This document shows positions 16,694 through 24,506 of a stretch of DNA of 34,265 nucleotides, one piece after another (the first letter of the stretch is position 1; each line of letters begins with the position of its first letter). The notes below the pieces were generated by a model, which worked only from the letters and a program-made list of their open reading frames with translations, ran no database searches and was not told where the DNA came from. A program made the translations under genes and the position numbers. Source of the stretch: Acidobacteriota bacterium (GTDB lineage Bacteria > Acidobacteriota > Terriglobia > Acidiferrales > UBA7541). The stretch spans positions 1-34,265 of the forward strand of contig QHYQ01000288.1 of NCBI GenBank assembly GCA_003224175.1. Reading direction: 5' to 3'.

Positions 16694-17943
16694 TGGCGCA
16701 CCTCGACGGCGCGTCGGTGCGCGACCAGTCCCTCGGCGTCGGCGAGGGCAGCCACCACCGGGCCAAGGCTGCGCAAACCGGCAGCGGAAACCCGCTGCAC
16801 GCTGGTGCAGCGCACAAAATCCGCAGTGGAAAGCCCACCGCGAGTTCGGGCGCCTCCGCTGGTAGGTAGCACGTGATTGGTGCCGCTGGCATAATCACCA
16901 ATGGATTGAGCACTCCAGGGGCCAAGAAACACACTGCCGGCGGCGTGGAGCTGGTGCGCGAGCTCCGCTTGAGCGCCAGGAACGCTGAGATGCTCAGGAG
17001 CAAAGCGGTTTGCGAATCGCACCGCGGCGGCGGAATCCGGCGCGAGAAGGATAGTGCTTTTGTCGGCAAGCGATCGCTTCGCTGGATTCGTATCCGGCAA
17101 GCGGCTGAGTTGCCCGGCTACAGCATCGCGCACGGCCGTCGCCAATTTGCGCGATGTGGTGACCAATAGCGCCAAGGCGTCGGGATCGTGCTCGGCCTGC
17201 GCCAGAAGGTCGGCCGCGATGTAGCTGGGGTTTCCGCTCGCGGCGACGATCAGCAGTTCAGTAGGGCCGGCGAGCAGGTCGATGGCGCAATCGGCACTGA
17301 CGAGGCGTTTGGCCGCTGTCACAAACCGATTCCCGGGGCCAAAAGTTTTGTCCACGCGGGGGACCGATCTCGTGCCGTAGGCGAGCGCGGCAATCGCCTG
17401 GGCGCCTCCGATGTGCGCGATTTCCTCGAGGCCAAGCATTTCCGCCGCGGCCAGCAAGGCCGCGTTAGGTCGCGGGCAGGCGACCACGACGCGCCGCACG
17501 CGCGCGACCTGCGCCGGAATTACGGTCATCAGCAGAGTTGAGACTAGGGAGAAGCGTCCGCCGGGAATATAGCAGCCAATCGTATCAATCGGGATGATGC
17601 GCTGTCCGACGCGCACGCCCGGCTCCACAGCGATGCTCCAGGACCTTGGCAGCTGCGCTTCCGCAACGCGTCGGACGTTGCGTGCGGCATGCCTGAGCGC
17701 CGAACGCAATTCCTGCGGAATTGCGCGCCAAGCGCCCTGCCGCTCGCGCGCACTGACCCAAAGGGTTTTCGGCGTGAGCCGGACGCCGTCAAGCCGCCGG
17801 GTCCAGGCAGATAATGCTGCATCGCCGCGGCGCCGCACGTCGCCAACGATGCGCGAAGCCACGGATTCCGCTGCGGCGTCGCGATGATGACGCGCAGCGA
17901 GAATCTTTTCCTCTACGTGCGATGTCAGCGGCACAATTCGCAT
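16690..17943 (-). CDS. hisD: histidinol dehydrogenase
   Basis: Zinc enzyme that oxidises histidinol to histidine in two NAD-dependent steps. The 417-residue protein has normal length. IPIDTIGCYIPGGRFSLVST, DKTFGPGNRFVTAAKRLV, LLAGPTELLIVAASG, LLAQAEHDPDA, NRFAPEHLSVPG and IGDYASGTNHVLPTSG cover the NAD, zinc and catalytic segments (the Glu-His pair is in APEHL). The ATG overlapping the last base of the hisG stop is taken as the start; a GTG three bases earlier is the alternative. Confidence 0.96.
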   Translation of the reverse strand: MRIVPLTSHVEEKILAARHHRDAAAESVASRIVGDVRRRGDAALSAWTRRLDGVRLTPKTLWVSARERQGAWRAIPQELRSALRHAARNVRRVAEAQLPRSWSIAVEPGVRVGQRIIPIDTIGCYIPGGRFSLVSTLLMTVIPAQVARVRRVVVACPRPNAALLAAAEMLGLEEIAHIGGAQAIAALAYGTRSVPRVDKTFGPGNRFVTAAKRLVSADCAIDLLAGPTELLIVAASGNPSYIAADLLAQAEHDPDALALLVTTSRKLATAVRDAVAGQLSRLPDTNPAKRSLADKSTILLAPDSAAAVRFANRFAPEHLSVPGAQAELAHQLHAAGSVFLGPWSAQSIGDYASGTNHVLPTSGGARTRGGLSTADFVRCTSVQRVSAAGLRSLGPVVAALADAEGLVAHRRAVEVRQ

Positions 17944-18815
17944 CACAGCACAATCTTATTGAGAGGATATTCCACGATGCCCTGAGCCTGCGCGGCCTTC
18001 AGCCTGGGAATGAGGTGCCGAACCACGTCCTCGTCCACAATCGTATTGATTGCCACCCAATCGGCATCGGAGAGCGTGGAGATCGTCGGATTTTTGAGCG
18101 CCGGAAGCGCTTGCAACACCCCGTCGAGATGCTCCCGCCGTACGTTGAGCATGATGCCAACCTTGTTGTATGCGGCAATCGCGCCCTGGAGGAGCAGGAC
18201 GACATTGGAAATTTTCTCGCATTTCCAGGGATCCTTCGCCGCGGCAGGATTGGCGATAAATACCGTGCGGGATTCCAGCACGGTATCGATAATGCGCAGC
18301 CGATTCGCGCGCAGCGAGGAGCCGGTTTCGGTGATCTCCACGATGGCATCGGCAAGTTGCGGAACCTTGACCTCGGTCGCGCCCCAGGAGAACTCGACGC
18401 GGGCCTGCACGCCGTGGCGAGCCAGGTATTTCTTCGTGAGATTCACAACTTCTGTGGCAATCACTTTGCCTTCGAGATCGCGCGCCGTTTGCGCCGGCGC
18501 GTTCTCCGGAACGGCCAGCACCCAGCGCACCGGCGCCAGGCTCTGCTTCGCGTAAAGCAACTCGGCTATTTCTTTGACTTCCGCGCCTGTTTCCAGCACC
18601 CAATCGCGGCCGGTGATGCCGGCATCGAGCGCACCCGTTTCCACGTAGCGAGCCATCTCCTGGGCGCGTACGAGCATGCAGGTGATTTCGGAATCATCGA
18701 TGGAGGGGAAGTAGCTGCGCGAGCTCACGGTGACGCGCCATCCGGCGCGCGCCAGCAGTTGCAGCGTGGCATCCTGAAGGCTGCCTTTGGGCAAGCCGAG
18801 TTTCAGCGGTCTCAT
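17943..18815 (-). CDS. hisG: ATP phosphoribosyltransferase, long form
   Basis: First enzyme of histidine synthesis, joining ATP and PRPP. At 290 residues it is the hexameric long form, carrying the C-terminal ACT-like regulatory domain ([38 protein letters not shown]), so it needs no HisZ partner and is expected to be inhibited by histidine. [16 protein letters not shown] begins the catalytic part. [12 protein letters not shown] and [22 protein letters not shown] hold the PRPP-binding site. The start overlaps the hisI stop by four bases. Confidence 0.95.
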   Translation of the reverse strand: MRPLKLGLPKGSLQDATLQLLARAGWRVTVSSRSYFPSIDDSEITCMLVRAQEMARYVETGALDAGITGRDWVLETGAEVKEIAELLYAKQSLAPVRWVLAVPENAPAQTARDLEGKVIATEVVNLTKKYLARHGVQARVEFSWGATEVKVPQLADAIVEITETGSSLRANRLRIIDTVLESRTVFIANPAAAKDPWKCEKISNVVLLLQGAIAAYNKVGIMLNVRREHLDGVLQALPALKNPTISTLSDADWVAINTIVDEDVVRHLIPRLKAAQAQGIVEYPLNKIVL

Positions 18816-19201
18816 TGGCGCGACTCCCCGCCGTAAACAGCATTTGGATCGAAGGCGCGTTCCTCTACGACGTCCACCGCGCCGTCATCGCGAAGGCGGC
18901 GGAAAAAGCAGCTTCGGTATCCTTCGTGACAGACGCCCGGGCCTGCCGGCTCGACGCGCACCAGGATTGTATCGGCGTCGCAGTCCACGCGCACTTCGCG
19001 AACGCGCAGAGTGTGGCCGCTCTGTTCTCCCTTACGCCAAAGCTTGCCGCGCGTGCGGCTGTAAAACGTCGCTGTGCCGCTCGCGCGCGTCGCCTCATAC
19101 GCTTGCTCGTTCATGAAACCGAGCATTAGCACCTCGCCCGTCCGCGCGTCTTGAACAATCGCGGGAATCAGCCCATTGAGCTTGGCAAAGTCGAGATTCA
19201 T
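18812..19201 (-). CDS. hisI: phosphoribosyl-AMP cyclohydrolase
   Basis: Opens the purine ring of phosphoribosyl-AMP. The 129-residue protein starts [19 protein letters not shown] after a strong TAGGAGG. The open frame upstream to 19306 runs through the attenuator hairpin and is not coding. Metal ligands are visible in [14 protein letters not shown] (magnesium and zinc) and in [14 protein letters not shown] (zinc). It is monofunctional: no HisE phosphoribosyl-ATP pyrophosphatase domain follows and none is present elsewhere in the window, so that step must be encoded outside. First structural gene of the his operon, directly behind the attenuator. Confidence 0.95.
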   Translation of the reverse strand: MNLDFAKLNGLIPAIVQDARTGEVLMLGFMNEQAYEATRASGTATFYSRTRGKLWRKGEQSGHTLRVREVRVDCDADTILVRVEPAGPGVCHEGYRSCFFRRLRDDGAVDVVEERAFDPNAVYGGESRQ

Positions 19202-19265
19202 CCGGCCTCCTAAGCGAAAGCCGCCGCCACGTCCGGGCAGAAGCCTTCGTCGCACACGAAAATCC

Positions 19266-19303
19266 AAAAAAAAACCCGCTGGGCGTTTACCGCGCCAGCG
19301 GGT
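19266..19303 (-). terminator. his attenuator: intrinsic terminator in front of hisI
   Basis: On the minus strand a nine-base-pair stem, ACCCGCTGG/CCAGCGGGT (19303-19295 with 19282-19274), closes a short loop with two more possible G-C pairs and is followed by nine consecutive T (19274-19266). It sits between the His-rich leader frame and the hisI ribosome binding site, exactly where an attenuator terminator belongs. GCGGGT in the first codons of the leader and CCGCG near its end can each pair with bases of the terminator 5' arm and loop, which offers competing folds. These pairings are my reading, not a computed fold. Confidence 0.88.
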
Positions 19304-19326
19304 CAATGAGAGCTTTTAAGTTTCGG

Positions 19327-19401
19327 CTACTCAAACCTCCGCGGGCACGGCTCGCCGCCGTGATGATGGTGGTGACGATGATGATACCCGCGCATATTCA
19401 T
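19327..19401 (-). CDS. hisL: his operon leader peptide (histidine attenuation)
   Basis: A 24-codon frame beginning at ATG 19401 (second ATG at 19395) contains a run HHRHHHHH at codons 7-14, seven His codons in eight, then ten more codons and TAG. Such runs are the hallmark of leader peptides: when charged histidinyl-tRNA is scarce the ribosome stalls there and prevents the terminator 20-60 bases downstream from forming. No ribosome binding site precedes the ATG; the promoter predicts transcription starting zero to five bases before it, so translation may be leaderless. Too short for ordinary gene calling. The function is inferred from codon content, position before hisI and the adjacent terminator. 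Confidence 0.87.
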   Translation of the reverse strand: MNMRGYHHRHHHHHGGEPCPRRFE

Positions 19402-19410
19402 AGCCAAGGA

Positions 19411-19439
19411 ACTGTAGCGAAAATGCGCAGCCTCGTCAA
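19411..19439 (-). promoter_or_regulatory. his operon promoter
   Basis: TTGACG at 19439-19434 and TACAGT at 19416-19411 on the minus strand are 17 bp apart, a close match to the sigma-70 consensus (five and four of six). Transcription would start near 19405-19401, immediately at the leader peptide ATG. Confidence 0.72.
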
Positions 19440-19488
19440 GAGCGTGCCGCGCGCGATCGAGGCGAGGCGGGTTACCTATTTTTTCCGG

Positions 19489-19914
19489 TTACTTCTTTTC
19501 GTTTTCTTCCAGCCGCAAGGCGGCGGAGTTGATGCAGAAGCGCAAGCCCGTCGGCTTCGGGCCATCCGGGAATACGTGCCCGAGATGCGCTTCGCAACGC
19601 CTGCACATTACTTCCGTGCGCATCATTCCGTAGGACTCATCGGTTTCGAGTTCCACTTTGGATTCGTCGATCGGCGCATAAAAACTGGGCCAGCCCGTGC
19701 CGGAGTCATACTTCGTGTCCGAATTGAACAGCGGCTCGCCGCAGCAAACGCAGCGGAAGACACCATGTTTCTGGGTGTTCCAGTATTTACCGCTGAACGC
19801 CGGCTCCGTGCCCTTCTTGCGGGTCACCTGATACTCTTCGTCCGTCAGCTGTTGGCGCCATTCCGAGTCTGTCTTCTCCACCCTCTCGGTTTGCTTTTGG
19901 ATCTGTTTTTCCAT
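19489..19914 (-). CDS. msrB: peptide-methionine (R)-S-oxide reductase
   Basis: Repairs methionine-R-sulfoxide in proteins. 141 residues from ATG 19914, preceded by GGGAG eight bases upstream; the first ATG at 19935 adds only seven residues and overlaps that site. [11 protein letters not shown] and [14 protein letters not shown] carry two CxxC pairs that bind structural zinc, GTGWPSFY is the substrate segment, and [11 protein letters not shown] holds the catalytic Cys. The N-terminus has a charged, Gln-rich helix and no signal peptide, so it is cytosolic. TAAAAT about 45 bp upstream could be its -10 box. It is followed by the his promoter 50 bp downstream with no terminator visible between. 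Confidence 0.95.
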   Translation of the reverse strand: MEKQIQKQTERVEKTDSEWRQQLTDEEYQVTRKKGTEPAFSGKYWNTQKHGVFRCVCCGEPLFNSDTKYDSGTGWPSFYAPIDESKVELETDESYGMMRTEVMCRRCEAHLGHVFPDGPKPTGLRFCINSAALRLEENEKK

Positions 19915-20051
19915 CTGGCAAACTCCCATAGGCAAGAGTTCCTTAGCTGATCTGATTTATTTTAGCTTGTTTCTATTAGAGCAGAAATAGGGATGATGTC
20001 CACGCGCCCGCTTTGATTTGCGTTTTGCTGCCATCCGCCAGATTTATCGTA

Positions 20052-20210
20052 CTAATGAGCCCGGCCCTTGCAGCCGGCATGAGTGCAACGGCAGTCAATG
20101 TCAGGCGCATCTTTCACTGCTTCGCATTGCGGGCTGTAATAATTGCTGCCTTCGGTAGCCAGGCACGAGCACCATAGATGCTTGCATTTGTTCGATCTTC
20201 CGCGAGCCAT
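20052..20210 (-). CDS. small cysteine-rich metallothionein-like protein
   Basis: A 52-residue frame too short for standard calling, supported by AGGAGG five bases before its ATG. It has seven Cys and four His-type metal ligands in an ordered pattern: KCKHLWCSC near residues 8-16, YYSPQCE at 24-30, and DCRCTHAGCKG at 39-49. This follows the layout of bacterial metallothioneins of the SmtA/BmtA type, with a C-x(4)-C-x-C start, a Y-Y-(C/S)-x-x-C-(A/E) middle and a C-x-C-x-H-x-x-C end, though it has fewer cysteines than SmtA. Expected role: cytosolic binding of zinc, cadmium or copper. Divergent from the broken helicase gene; a direct repeat in its upstream region may be an operator. Homology is judged by eye. 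Confidence 0.68.
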   Translation of the reverse strand: MARGRSNKCKHLWCSCLATEGSNYYSPQCEAVKDAPDIDCRCTHAGCKGRAH

Positions 20211-20242
20211 ATCCACCTCCTGCGAATCGACTTGCCTCTCGG

Positions 20243-20275
20243 TGCACCTGGTCCTGCTATTCGATGCACCTGGTC
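20243..20275. repeat. direct repeat TGCACCTGGTC x2, candidate operator
   Basis: The 11-mer TGCACCTGGTC occurs at 20243-20253 and again at 20265-20275, exactly 22 bp or two helical turns apart, in the region 35-65 bp upstream of the metallothionein-like ATG. The first copy overlaps the palindrome GGTGCACC. Same-face spacing suggests a regulator binding site, but no regulator gene is nearby and no promoter hexamers could be assigned with confidence. Confidence 0.4.
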
Positions 20276-20367
20276 ATCGACGAGAGCCTCAAGCGAAAAA
20301 GGGATAAACAAAACAGGATGAGCGTAAACTCTCGAATATCCATTGCTATCCGTAGGGTGCGCTACAG

Positions 20368-23300
20368 ATGAAAGCCCTAGCCGCAAAAATTCGTCTATCA
20401 GCAACCGACCGGAGCAATCACTTGGCTTGCCGACATGTGACTACGTTGGATTTGCGGGTAGCGCGTGGCGAGAAAAGGGCGCCGGATTGGGCGGCGCCCC
20501 AACCTTGTAGTTATTCGGGAACTCGGTAAGCAACACGAAACGGCCTACCTTGATTATTTGGTGCAGCAGAAAGGGGTGGCTGTAGCGAACCTCGCAGATA
20601 TCAAGGATGAGAAGAAGGTTATTGAAGAAACGCTACGGCTGATGAAACAGGGCGCGGAGGTCATTGCGCAAGGTGCACTAGCTGACGGGAGATGGTTTGG
20701 CCGGCCTGACGTATTAAGGCGCGTGGCTAAGCGCACCCCGAATTGGGACTGGGCGTATGAAGTGGCGGATACGAAGCTCGCGCCAGAAACGAAGGCGGCT
20801 ACTATTTGCAGCTGTCGCTGTACTCAGAGCTGCTTGAAAAGGCTCAGGGGTGTTGGCCGGATTGGATGTCGGTCATTCCTCCTGGGAAAGATTTTGAGGG
20901 TGAAGCCTATCGTGTGACGGATTATGCGGCGTACTTCCGATACGTCAAGTCTCGGTTGGAGCTAGGGATGCAGAACGGCGACAGTAATGGGACCTATCCG
21001 GAGCCCGTGCCCCACTGTGACGTGTGCCGCTGGTTTCGCGAATGCGACGCGCAGAGGCGCGGAGACGATCATTTGTCATTGGTAGCCGGAATTCGGCGGC
21101 AACAGCGCAACCAATTGGAAGAATGGACCACGGACACAATGGCAAAACTGGCAGTATTGCCACTACCGCTTAAGGAGAAGCCTGATCATGGCTCGCGAGA
21201 GGCAATCGAGCGCGTGCGGGAACAAGCGCGCGTTCAGGTGCAGGGACGCACGGAGAAGAAGCTGGTGCATGAACCACTTTTGCCAGCGGTCGAAGGAATG
21301 GGTCTTTGCAGACTACCCGAGCCTTCGCCGGCCGATCTATTTTTGGATCTAGAGGGTGACCCGTTCGTTGGTGAATCGGGGCTGCAATATCTTTTCGGGT
21401 TTGCATTTAAGAATGCCGGCGAACTGAGTTATGAAAAGCGATGGGCATTGAACCGTGACGAGGAGAGGAAGGGCTTCGAGTGGCTGGTGGACGAGATCAT
21501 CTCTCGTTGGAAAGCGAATCCCCGGACGCATGTGTACCACTTTGGAGCGTATGAGCCGGGAGCACTGAAGCGATTGATGGGAATGCATGCGACCCGAGAA
21601 GACGAGGTGGACAGGCTTCTGCGCGCGTCGGTGCTGGTTGATTTGCATCAGGTTTTCAAGCAAGGGCTACGGGCGAGCGTGGAAGAATATTCTCTTAAGA
21701 AGGTAGAACCATTCTATGGATTCGAGCGAAGGACGCCTCTCGATGAATCACGCGTCGCGATGCGATACGTGGAACACCGGCTAGAGTTGGGCTGGGGAGA
21801 CGAGGAGTTGCCGGACTCTGTTCGCAAAGTAATGGAGGGATACAACCGTGAGGATTGCCTTTCTGCGTCAGGCTTGCGGGATTGGCTTGAGGAGGAGCGG
21901 AGGAAGCTGGTGGACAGAGGAACGAGCGTACCTAGGCTTCCAGAAAAGAGTGGAGATCCTTCGGAGAAGCTGCAAGAGAAATTGGACCGAGCGGCCGCGC
22001 TGACAGAGCGGCTTTGTGACAATATTCCCACCGATCCAGAGGCCCGGTCCGAAGCACAGTCCGGTCAGTGGCTACTGGCGCAGCTTCTAAGCTGGCATCG
22101 CCGCGAGGACAAGAGGGCGTGGCAAGAAGGCTATCGGTTGGCGGACTTAGACGATGAAGAGCTACTCGACGAGCGAGTGGGTCTGACCAAGTTACGCTTT
22201 GTGAAAAGAATCGATGCTGGGAAACAAGTGCCGACCGACCGCTATTTGTTTGACCCGCAAAAGAATAACGTGCGAACTGGCAAGGCCGTGTATTTCGGAG
22301 ATGAAAAGACCGGCGAGGTCGTCGCCATCGACCACATAAACGGCGTCGTCGACATCAAGAAAACGAAAAAAACCGTCGCCGTCCATCCGCCGACGGTCTA
22401 CATGTGGGACTCTCCACTGCGGACAGATGCACAGGCGGGCTCCTTGTATCGGATAGGCGAATGGGCAGCGGCGAAGGGGATCGATGCACCGGGGCGCTAT
22501 AGGGCGGGCCGAGATATGTTGCTTCGAAAGCCCCCGAGACTAGTGGGTGGAGAAAAGCTGGTGCCGCTGGCTTCGGAAAGACCCGAAAACACCGCGAGCC
22601 GAATTGTGTTAGCTCTGGAAGATTCGGTGTTTGCGATCCAAGGGCCTCCCGGCTCGGGCAAAACCTATACGGGCGCACGGATGATTTGCGAATTGGTGAA
22701 ACGAGGGAAAAAGATTGGCATCACGGCGCTGAGCCACAAAGTGATTCGCAAATTGCTCGAGGATGTGGTTGAAGCGGCGCGCGATAAAAACCTGGCCGGA
22801 GTACGGTGCATGCATCGGAACGACAATGGCGAGGAAGGCGACCGTGTTGCCGTCGCAAAAAAAGACAATAAAGAGGCCTGGGCGGCACTGTGCTCCGGCA
22901 AAGCCAACGTTGTCGGTGGCACGTCTTGGCTGTGGTCGCCCGAGCCAGCCTTTGAAGCAGTGGACGTCCTCTTCATCGATGAGGCCGGCCAGATGTCTTT
23001 AGCGGATGTTCTTGCGGTCTCACAGGCGGCAAAAAAGCTTGTTCTGCTCGGTGATCCGCAGCAGCTGGAGCGGCCTTTGAAGGGGAGTCACCCGGACGGA
23101 GCCGAGAAATGGGCGGAAGACAATTCCGGAGGACATGGGATTTCTATTACCTGAAAGCTGGAGATTGCATCCAGAGGTCTGCAAGTTTACCTCATCTGTT
23201 TTTTATGAGGACAAGCTGAGTTCGCATGCCATTGCGCGGAGCCGGGTTTTAGAAGGCCATGCATGGCTGAGCGGTGCTGGGTTGTGGTTTGTTCCCGTGG

Positions 23301-23771
23301 AGCATGAGGGAAACCGAAACTCGTGCGCAGAGGAAGTAGAGGTCGTTGGCGGGATTGTGAACGGATTGCTCAAACCGGACGTGAGATGGTTTTACAGCGC
23401 GGGGAATAGTCGGCGGCTGAAGGAAGAAGATATCTTGATTCGTGGCGCCGTATAACGCGCAGGTGGCGGATTTGTCGCTACGGCTCCCGAAGATGCGGAT
23501 CGGGACGGTGGGTAAATTTCAGGGGCAAGAGGCACCTGTAGTGATCTATTCGCTGACTACGTCATCGCCAGAGGATGCGCCGAGGGGCATGGAATTTCTG
23601 TACAGCTTGAATCGACTAAATGTGGCGACTTCGCGCGCAATGTCAAACGTCATTTTAGTGGGAAGCCCCCGTCTCTTTGAGCCGGAGTGCCGCACGCCGC
23701 GGCAAATGCAACTAGCAAATGCATTCTGTCGATTCGCTGAGATGGCGCGGCTAATGAATTGCCCGACTTAG
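20368..23771 (+). pseudogene. TM0106-family RecB-like nuclease/superfamily 1 helicase, four lesions
   Basis: Joined across frames the product matches the TM0106 family (about 1100 residues). RLSATDRSNHLACRH opens at the ATG 20368. RecB-nuclease motifs follow: GRPDVLRR, YEVADTKLAPETKAA and LQLSLYSELL. An iron-sulfur cluster is suggested by the early Cys plus CDVCRWFREC, as in Cas4/AddB. Then come an RNase H-like domain (ADLFLDLEGDPF) and an SF1 helicase: Walker A GPPGSGKT, IDEAGQM, LLGDPQQL, and NRLNVATSRA. Lesions: an extra C in CCCC at 20497-20500, a lost base in the T-run at 20805-20807, a small deletion near 23106-23109 joining DGAE to NGRKTIPEDM out of frame, and an extra C at 23441. Decayed or badly sequenced. 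Repair or processing role unknown. Confidence 0.82.
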
Positions 23772-24177
23772 AAAGTAGGACGGCACGCTGAATTGGAGGC
23801 CTCTTTACTCGACGGTTGGGACCGTATCCGATCAGCAAACAATTCAAATCGGCGCTCGGCTCCAGGTCAGCGGCCAGCCAGACAAGGGCTTCAAGGCTGG
23901 CTCTTTGAGGTGGAGTTACGCGTCCGCCTCATTCGAATGAATCCCGTTCGAATGAATCTGGTTATTCTATACTATATAAGTAACACACAACACCTATTGC
24001 TAACCAGATGATAATATAGTATACTCAGTTCTCGCGTTTAGTTCAGGCATTTTCGGTTTTCTCTTCGTTCCGCGCACGACGCGATCAAATTCTATTCGCG
24101 ATGGCCCCAGAGACACGCAGGCCCCGATCGCTCTTTCCGGCACAATCCATCGCTCCGAAGCTAACGGAAGCAAAAAG
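23772..24177. other. non-coding stretch downstream of the helicase gene
   Basis: No supported gene. It is more A/T-rich than its surroundings. GCCAGCC and GGCTGGC about 15 bases apart near 23874-23906 could form a hairpin, but no T-run follows. TTCGAATGAATC-like words occur twice, around 23933-23958. Interleaved inverted repeats occupy 23958-24023. A 60-codon minus-strand frame at 24000-24182 has no ribosome binding site or recognisable motif. Confidence 0.5.
23958..24023. repeat. two interleaved inverted repeats
   Basis: CTGGTTA (23958-23964) is inverted as TAACCAG (24001-24007), and TATACTATAT (23968-23977) is inverted as ATATAGTATA (24014-24023). The arms alternate A-B-A'-B' with spacings of 36 bp each, so the two dyads cannot nest as one hairpin but could form a pseudoknot in RNA or paired protein sites on DNA. 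No neighbouring integrase or transposase was seen. Confidence 0.5.
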
Positions 24178-24425
24178 AACACTTACGCAAAAGCCGCCTG
24201 CAACATTCGTGAAATGAACACTTATGAATTATTAGACTTAAAGCCATGCGGAATGAACACTTGCAAAAAAACACTAGGGGAGAGTCTATGCGGGCTTTGG
24301 GTTTGCAGCGGCCGCCTTCAGGCGAACTCCTATGCCGCTTGCAAAAGTTGCCTGCAAGCCACGTAAAATGCGCACTTGCAAATGCTAGGGCCTAAGACAC
24401 GCAGAATGAACACTTGTGAAAAAGG
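24178..24425. repeat. degenerate tandem array, about 38-bp period, seven units
   Basis: The core (A/G)CTTGCAAAA recurs with its CTT (or TTT) at 24183, 24221, 24260, 24302, 24338, 24375 and 24413, intervals of 38, 39, 42, 36, 37 and 38. Four copies begin with exact GAACACTT and most are preceded by AATG. Outside the core some units also resemble each other (GCAAAAG..GCCTGCAA in units 1 and 5). No two units are identical, so this is an old or functionally constrained array. It lies 80 bp upstream of the MmgE/PrpD gene. Confidence 0.6.
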
Positions 24426-24459
24426 GAGAGGGGGGAGGGGTGGTAGCACCCGAGCCAGT

Positions 24460-24503
24460 TACAATGTTAGAGTTCTGAGCTGCACGCAACCTGGAGGAGT
24501 ATC
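24460..24503 (+). promoter_or_regulatory. -10-like box and ribosome binding site before the MmgE/PrpD gene
   Basis: TACAAT at 24460-24465 could be a -10 box (no matching -35 was found), and GGAGGAG ends eight bases before the ATG at 24507. The ribosome binding site is strong and fixes the start of the TAT signal peptide. Confidence 0.4.
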
Positions 24504-24506
24504 ACA

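Noticed and set aside
19327-19401. His-rich peptide as a nickel- or zinc-binding protein
   Set aside because: Position between a promoter and a terminator directly ahead of hisI makes a leader peptide far more likely.
20114-20404. A 96-codon minus-strand frame overlapping the metallothionein-like gene
   Set aside because: No ribosome binding site or motif; the overlapping shorter frame has both.
20368-23771. Programmed frameshifting in the helicase gene, or a defence island
   Set aside because: Four lesions include a deletion and go in different directions, with no slippery-site and stem arrangement; no other defence genes flank it.
24000-24182. A 60-codon minus-strand frame near the inverted repeats
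   Set aside because: No ribosome binding site, no recognisable motif, and it crosses one of the inverted repeats.
24178-24425. CRISPR array
   Set aside because: Period of 38 bp is too short for repeat plus spacer, no two repeats are identical, and no cas genes are present.
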